Assembly (NCBI GenBank): GCA_019911785.1
Contig: JAIOJM010000231.1
Span: 1-8,143, forward strand
DNA from: Sulfuricella sp.
GTDB lineage: Bacteria > Pseudomonadota > Gammaproteobacteria > Burkholderiales > Sulfuricellaceae
Reading direction: 5' to 3'
DNA length: 8,143 nt
The notes under the pieces were generated by a model. It was not told where the DNA came from. It ran no database searches and was given only the letters and a program-made list of their open reading frames with translations. How positions within the stretch are numbered: the stretch's first letter is position 1; every line of letters begins with the position of its first letter. Below are positions 5,170-8,143 of this stretch, piece after piece. Made by a program: the position numbers and the translations under genes.

Positions 5170-6629
5170 AATACCAAGACCTGCGCGACTTCGTTTCGCA
5201 ACTGGAAAAACAGGGCGAACTCAAGCGCATAGTCGCCGAAGTCGATCCCCGCCTGGAAATGACCGAAATCTGCGACCGCGTGCTGAAAGCGGGCGGACCG
5301 GCGATCCTGTTCGAAAACCCCAAGGGCCACGCCATCCCGGTGCTGGCCAATCTGTTCGGCACGCCCCGGCGCGTCGCCATGGGCATGGGCGAAGACAGTG
5401 TCGAAGCATTGCGCGAAGTGGGGAAACTGCTGGCTTTCCTCAAGGAACCGGAACCCCCCAAAGGCCTCAAGGATGCCTGGGATAAATTCCCGCTGTTCAG
5501 GCAGGTGCTCAACATGGCGCCGAAGGAGCTGTCTTCCGCAGACTGCCAGGAGATCGTCTGGGAAGGCCAGGATGTCGATCTGGCCAGACTGCCGATCCAG
5601 ACCTGCTGGCCGGGCGACGTGGCACCGCTCATCACCTGGGGGCTGGTGATCACGCGCGGGCCGCTGAAGAAGCGGCAGAACCTCGGTATCTACCGCCAGC
5701 AGGTGATCGCCCCGAACAAGGTGATCATGCGCTGGCTCGCCCACCGCGGCGGCGCGCTGGATTTCCGCGATTTCAAGCAGGCCCATCCTGGCCAGCCTTT
5801 TCCGCTGGCGGTCGCCCTTGGCGCCGACCCGGCCACCATCCTCGGCGCGGTGACGCCGGTGCCTGATTCCCTGAGCGAATACCAGTTTGCCGGACTGCTG
5901 CGCGGATCCAAGACCGAGGTGGTAAAAGCCCTGGGGTCCGACCTGCAAGTCCCGGCCAGCGCCGAGATCGTGCTGGAAGGCGTGATCCATCCCGACGAAA
6001 TGGCCCTGGAAGGGCCTTACGGCGACCACACCGGCTACTACAACGAACAGGCCGAATTCCCGGTGTTCACCATCGAGCGCATCACCATGCGCCGCAACCC
6101 CATCTACCACAGCACCTACACCGGCAAGCCGCCGGACGAACCGGCCATCCTCGGCGTGGCATTGAACGAAGTGTTCGTGCCGCTGCTGCAGAAACAGTTC
6201 CCCGAGATCACCGACTTCTACCTGCCGCCGGAAGGCTGCTCCTATCGCCTCGCCGTGGTCAGCATCAAGAAGCAGTACGCCGGCCACGCCAAGCGCGTGA
6301 TGTTCGGAGTGTGGTCGTTCCTGCGCCAGTTCATGTACACCAAATTCATTATCGTCACCGACGACGACGTCAACATCCGCGACTGGAAGGAAGTGATCTG
6401 GGCCATGACCACCCGCATGGACCCGGCGCGCGACACCCTGCTGGTGGAAAACACGCCGATCGACTACCTTGATTTCGCCAGCCCGGTCAGCGGCCTGGGC
6501 TCGAAGATGGGCATGGACGCCACCAACAAGTGGCCGGGCGAAACCGCGCGCGAATGGGGCCGGACTATCGTGATGGATGCGGCGGTAAAGGCGCGGGTGG
6601 ATGCGATGTGGAAGGATTTGGGGCTGTGA
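5166..6629 (+). CDS. ubiD: 4-hydroxy-3-polyprenylbenzoate decarboxylase UbiD
   Basis: UbiD removes the carboxyl group from 3-polyprenyl-4-hydroxybenzoate using prenylated FMN and a divalent metal; UbiX supplies the cofactor and is not in this window. The product has 487 residues (E. coli 497), so it is full length. It starts [22 protein letters not shown], the family N-terminus. Asn172 and Arg177 in NLGIYRQQ have the spacing of the metal and catalytic residues Asn168/Arg173 of fungal Fdc1. Glu282 and Asp287 in [13 protein letters not shown] match the Glu277/Glu282 pair, so the catalytic triad is intact in its Arg-Glu-Asp form. [12 protein letters not shown] and [14 protein letters not shown] are further family segments. 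The ATG overlaps the previous stop (ATGA) and has AAGGAA 11 nt upstream. A longer frame from 5031 is rejected because it runs through the membrane protein gene. The phosphoribosyltransferase begins 2 nt downstream. Confidence 0.97.
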   Translation: MKYQDLRDFVSQLEKQGELKRIVAEVDPRLEMTEICDRVLKAGGPAILFENPKGHAIPVLANLFGTPRRVAMGMGEDSVEALREVGKLLAFLKEPEPPKGLKDAWDKFPLFRQVLNMAPKELSSADCQEIVWEGQDVDLARLPIQTCWPGDVAPLITWGLVITRGPLKKRQNLGIYRQQVIAPNKVIMRWLAHRGGALDFRDFKQAHPGQPFPLAVALGADPATILGAVTPVPDSLSEYQFAGLLRGSKTEVVKALGSDLQVPASAEIVLEGVIHPDEMALEGPYGDHTGYYNEQAEFPVFTIERITMRRNPIYHSTYTGKPPDEPAILGVALNEVFVPLLQKQFPEITDFYLPPEGCSYRLAVVSIKKQYAGHAKRVMFGVWSFLRQFMYTKFIIVTDDDVNIRDWKEVIWAMTTRMDPARDTLLVENTPIDYLDFASPVSGLGSKMGMDATNKWPGETAREWGRTIVMDAAVKARVDAMWKDLGL

Positions 6630-6631
6630 GC

Positions 6632-7219
6632 ATGGACAAACCGCAAGGCCAGCGCACCTGTCTTTACAGCCCCTCCGATCTCGATGCGGTCCTCGCCGAT
6701 ATGGCGCGCCAGGCAGCCGGCCTGCTCACCGGCCGGCAGCAGATCGCCATCGTCGGCCTGCTGCGCCGCGGCGCGCCCCTGGCGGAAATGCTGCGCGACC
6801 GGCTGGCGCGCGATTACGGCCTCTCCAACCTGCCGCTGTACAAACTCCACGTCAAGCGCTATGCCGACGATCTCACCCTGCTGCATCCGGAAACCGAGCT
6901 GACCGTAAGCGCCGAACAGGCTGCCCTGGATCTGACCAATGCCACGGTGATGGTGGTGGACGACGTGCTTTACCGTGGCCACTCGCTGCTCAGGGCGGTG
7001 GAATACCTGGCGGGGAAAAATCCGGCGGAAATACGCACCGTGGTACTGGTGGATCGGGGCGTCACGCGGCTGCCGATCCGCGCCGACATCACCGGCATGA
7101 GACTGGATGTCGCGCCGCAGGACATCATCGAGTGCAACGTCCCGCCCTACGAAGCCGAATTCAGGATCGACCTGCTTCGACCAGACATCACCCTGAAGAG
7201 CAAGCAACCCGCCGCCTAA
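6632..7219 (+). CDS. PyrR-like phosphoribosyltransferase
   Basis: This 195-residue type I phosphoribosyltransferase most resembles PyrR. That family binds PRPP, has uracil phosphoribosyltransferase activity and, in Gram-positive bacteria, controls pyr operon attenuation. The PRPP loop is ATVMVVDDVLYRGHSLLRAV with Asp110/Asp111. IVGLLRRGAPLAEML near residue 45 is the family N-terminal loop. LVDRGVTRLPIRADITG (around Asp141) is a PyrR hallmark. Differences from typical PyrR are RGHS where TGRT is usual, and a divergent C-terminus (IIECNVPPYEAEFRIDLLRPD). No pyr gene is in the window, so a regulatory role is not supported; it may act in base salvage or on another substrate. The ATG at 6632 lies 2 nt after the ubiD stop with only a weak GGGG-type site, suggesting coupling. 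Its TAA overlaps the stop of the converging gene. Confidence 0.85.
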   Translation: MDKPQGQRTCLYSPSDLDAVLADMARQAAGLLTGRQQIAIVGLLRRGAPLAEMLRDRLARDYGLSNLPLYKLHVKRYADDLTLLHPETELTVSAEQAALDLTNATVMVVDDVLYRGHSLLRAVEYLAGKNPAEIRTVVLVDRGVTRLPIRADITGMRLDVAPQDIIECNVPPYEAEFRIDLLRPDITLKSKQPAA

Positions 7220-8143
7220 TTCCGGCTGTACACCCACTCCAGCAACGCATCCTGGGCCGCCTGGCCGGCGGATGCATCGGGGTGGTTGATGATGAACACC
7301 ACCGCCACGCTACGCCCTTTGCGGTCGTGCACATAGCCGGCAATCGCCTTCACCCCCCGCAACGAACCGGTTTTGATATGGGCATGCCCCGCCACGCCCT
7401 GATCGTGCAGGCGTTTCTTCATGGTGCCGTCCACCGCCGCGATCGGCAGGGAAGACACGAACTCCGCCATCAGCGGGCCGCGCCAGGCGGCCAGCAGCAA
7501 CGTGCCCAGATGCGCCGGGGTGATGCGCTCGGTGCGCGAAAGACCGGAACCGTTCTCGATCTCCAGTTCGGGGAACGCCATACCCCGCTCCGCCAGCCAT
7601 TTATCGACGACCTGCACCGCAACACGCGTCGAACCTTCGCTGCCGGCTTCTCTTCCGATGGTCAACAGCAGCTGGCGCGCCATCACGTTGTTGCTGAACT
7701 TGTTGATGTCGCGCAGCACCTCCGCCAGCGCCCTGGATTCGCGGCTTGCCAGCAGCCGCGCGCCAGGCGCCGCGACCCCCTCGCGCACGCCGCCGGCCAG
7801 CGTGCCGCCCAGTTCCTGCCACAACTGCCGGAACAGCGCATCGACATGGCCGGTGTTGTCGAACAGGCCAAGGTACAGCGACTTTTCGCCGCAGGCACGC
7901 GGGTAAGCCCCGCCGACCAGCACCGTGACGGCGTCGCCGCCGTTCTTGCCGATTTCCGTGGTTACCCCCTCGCGCCAGTCGTTGCACGGGCCATCATCAG
8001 GCAGCAGGCGGTTGACGATGCGCAGCCGCTCGGGCGCGGGGTCGGCGATGATGCGCACACCGCCCCCCTCTTCCGGCACGAGACGGAAGCGGACGGTCTT
8101 GAAGTTCACCAGCAGCGCCTCGGGCATCACGTTGTAAGGGCGG
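7216..8143 (-). CDS. dacB: D-alanyl-D-alanine carboxypeptidase/endopeptidase (PBP4, peptidase S13), 5'-truncated by window edge
   Basis: This is a periplasmic penicillin-binding protein of the S13 family that trims or cleaves peptidoglycan cross-links. The frame runs off the right edge; 308 residues are visible of a family that is about 480 long in E. coli. The apparent GTG/ATG starts near 8130 are internal, because the upstream codons read RPYN, a PBP4-type segment. The SxN motif is SNN (visible residue 150, FSNNVMARQLLL) and the KTG motif is HIKTGSLRGVKAIAGYV (Lys at visible residue 257). The nucleophile SxxK motif and signal peptide would lie outside the window. ENGSGLSRTERITP before the KTG region is also typical. 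GKNGGDAVTVLVGGAYPRACGEKSLYLGL belongs to the extra domain of this family. The TAG stop shares bases 7216-7219 with the converging phosphoribosyltransferase stop, leaving no terminator space between them. Confidence 0.92.
   Translation of the reverse strand, partial: RPYNVMPEALLVNFKTVRFRLVPEEGGGVRIIADPAPERLRIVNRLLPDDGPCNDWREGVTTEIGKNGGDAVTVLVGGAYPRACGEKSLYLGLFDNTGHVDALFRQLWQELGGTLAGGVREGVAAPGARLLASRESRALAEVLRDINKFSNNVMARQLLLTIGREAGSEGSTRVAVQVVDKWLAERGMAFPELEIENGSGLSRTERITPAHLGTLLLAAWRGPLMAEFVSSLPIAAVDGTMKKRLHDQGVAGHAHIKTGSLRGVKAIAGYVHDRKGRSVAVVFIINHPDASAGQAAQDALLEWVYSRN

Noticed and set aside
5109..6287. Long minus-strand frame of 392 aa opposite ubiD
   Set aside because: It is antisense to a fully conserved ubiD, and its His/Arg/Gln/Gly-rich composition shows no domain.
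6464..7237. Minus-strand 257-aa frame opposite the phosphoribosyltransferase
   Set aside because: It is the shadow of a conserved gene and crosses the ubiD end and the convergent stops.

Overview
The window reads as ordinary chromosomal DNA of a GC-rich, ubiquinone-using proteobacterium, most likely a betaproteobacterium of the Nitrosomonadales type. This is inferred from the gene set (recG, ubiC, ubiA, ubiD, dacB), the protein wording, and two palindromic intergenic repeats of a kind common in environmental Proteobacteria. No rRNA, tRNA, CRISPR array, transposase, phage gene or toxin-antitoxin pair was seen.

Layout from left to right. Positions 1-1462 hold the C-terminal two thirds of recG (plus strand), cut by the window edge. 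Positions 1463-1650 hold an inverted-repeat element and the ubiC leader. Positions 1651-4131 form a tightly packed plus-strand group: ubiC (chorismate lyase), ubiA (4-hydroxybenzoate polyprenyltransferase), a short cation diffusion facilitator-like transporter, and a small periplasmic class II c-type cytochrome. The first three overlap by 4 nt at each junction (GTGA, then ATGA), and the cytochrome follows 8 nt later with a strong ribosome binding site. Positions 4132-4830 hold a second inverted-repeat element, a 94-aa unrecognised minus-strand gene, and a divergent intergenic region. Positions 4831-7219 form a second plus-strand group: a small DUF4870/COG3671-like membrane protein, ubiD (4-hydroxy-3-polyprenylbenzoate decarboxylase, ATGA overlap) and a PyrR-like phosphoribosyltransferase. 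Positions 7216-8143 hold the C-terminal part of a minus-strand dacB/PBP4-type gene, whose stop codon overlaps the phosphoribosyltransferase stop.

The metabolic theme is the start of ubiquinone biosynthesis. UbiC makes 4-hydroxybenzoate from chorismate, UbiA prenylates it, and UbiD decarboxylates the product using prenylated FMN (UbiX, which makes that cofactor, is not in the window). The non-ubi genes in the two groups are candidate passengers or accessory factors.

I found no clearly new multi-gene system. The most interesting items are the two structurally related inverted repeats, each built of three 8-base blocks per arm at 9-10 nt spacing. Next come a 13-bp near-direct repeat next to small hairpins on both sides of the orphan gene, the altered metal-site residues of the short CDF protein, and the small membrane protein coupled to ubiD.
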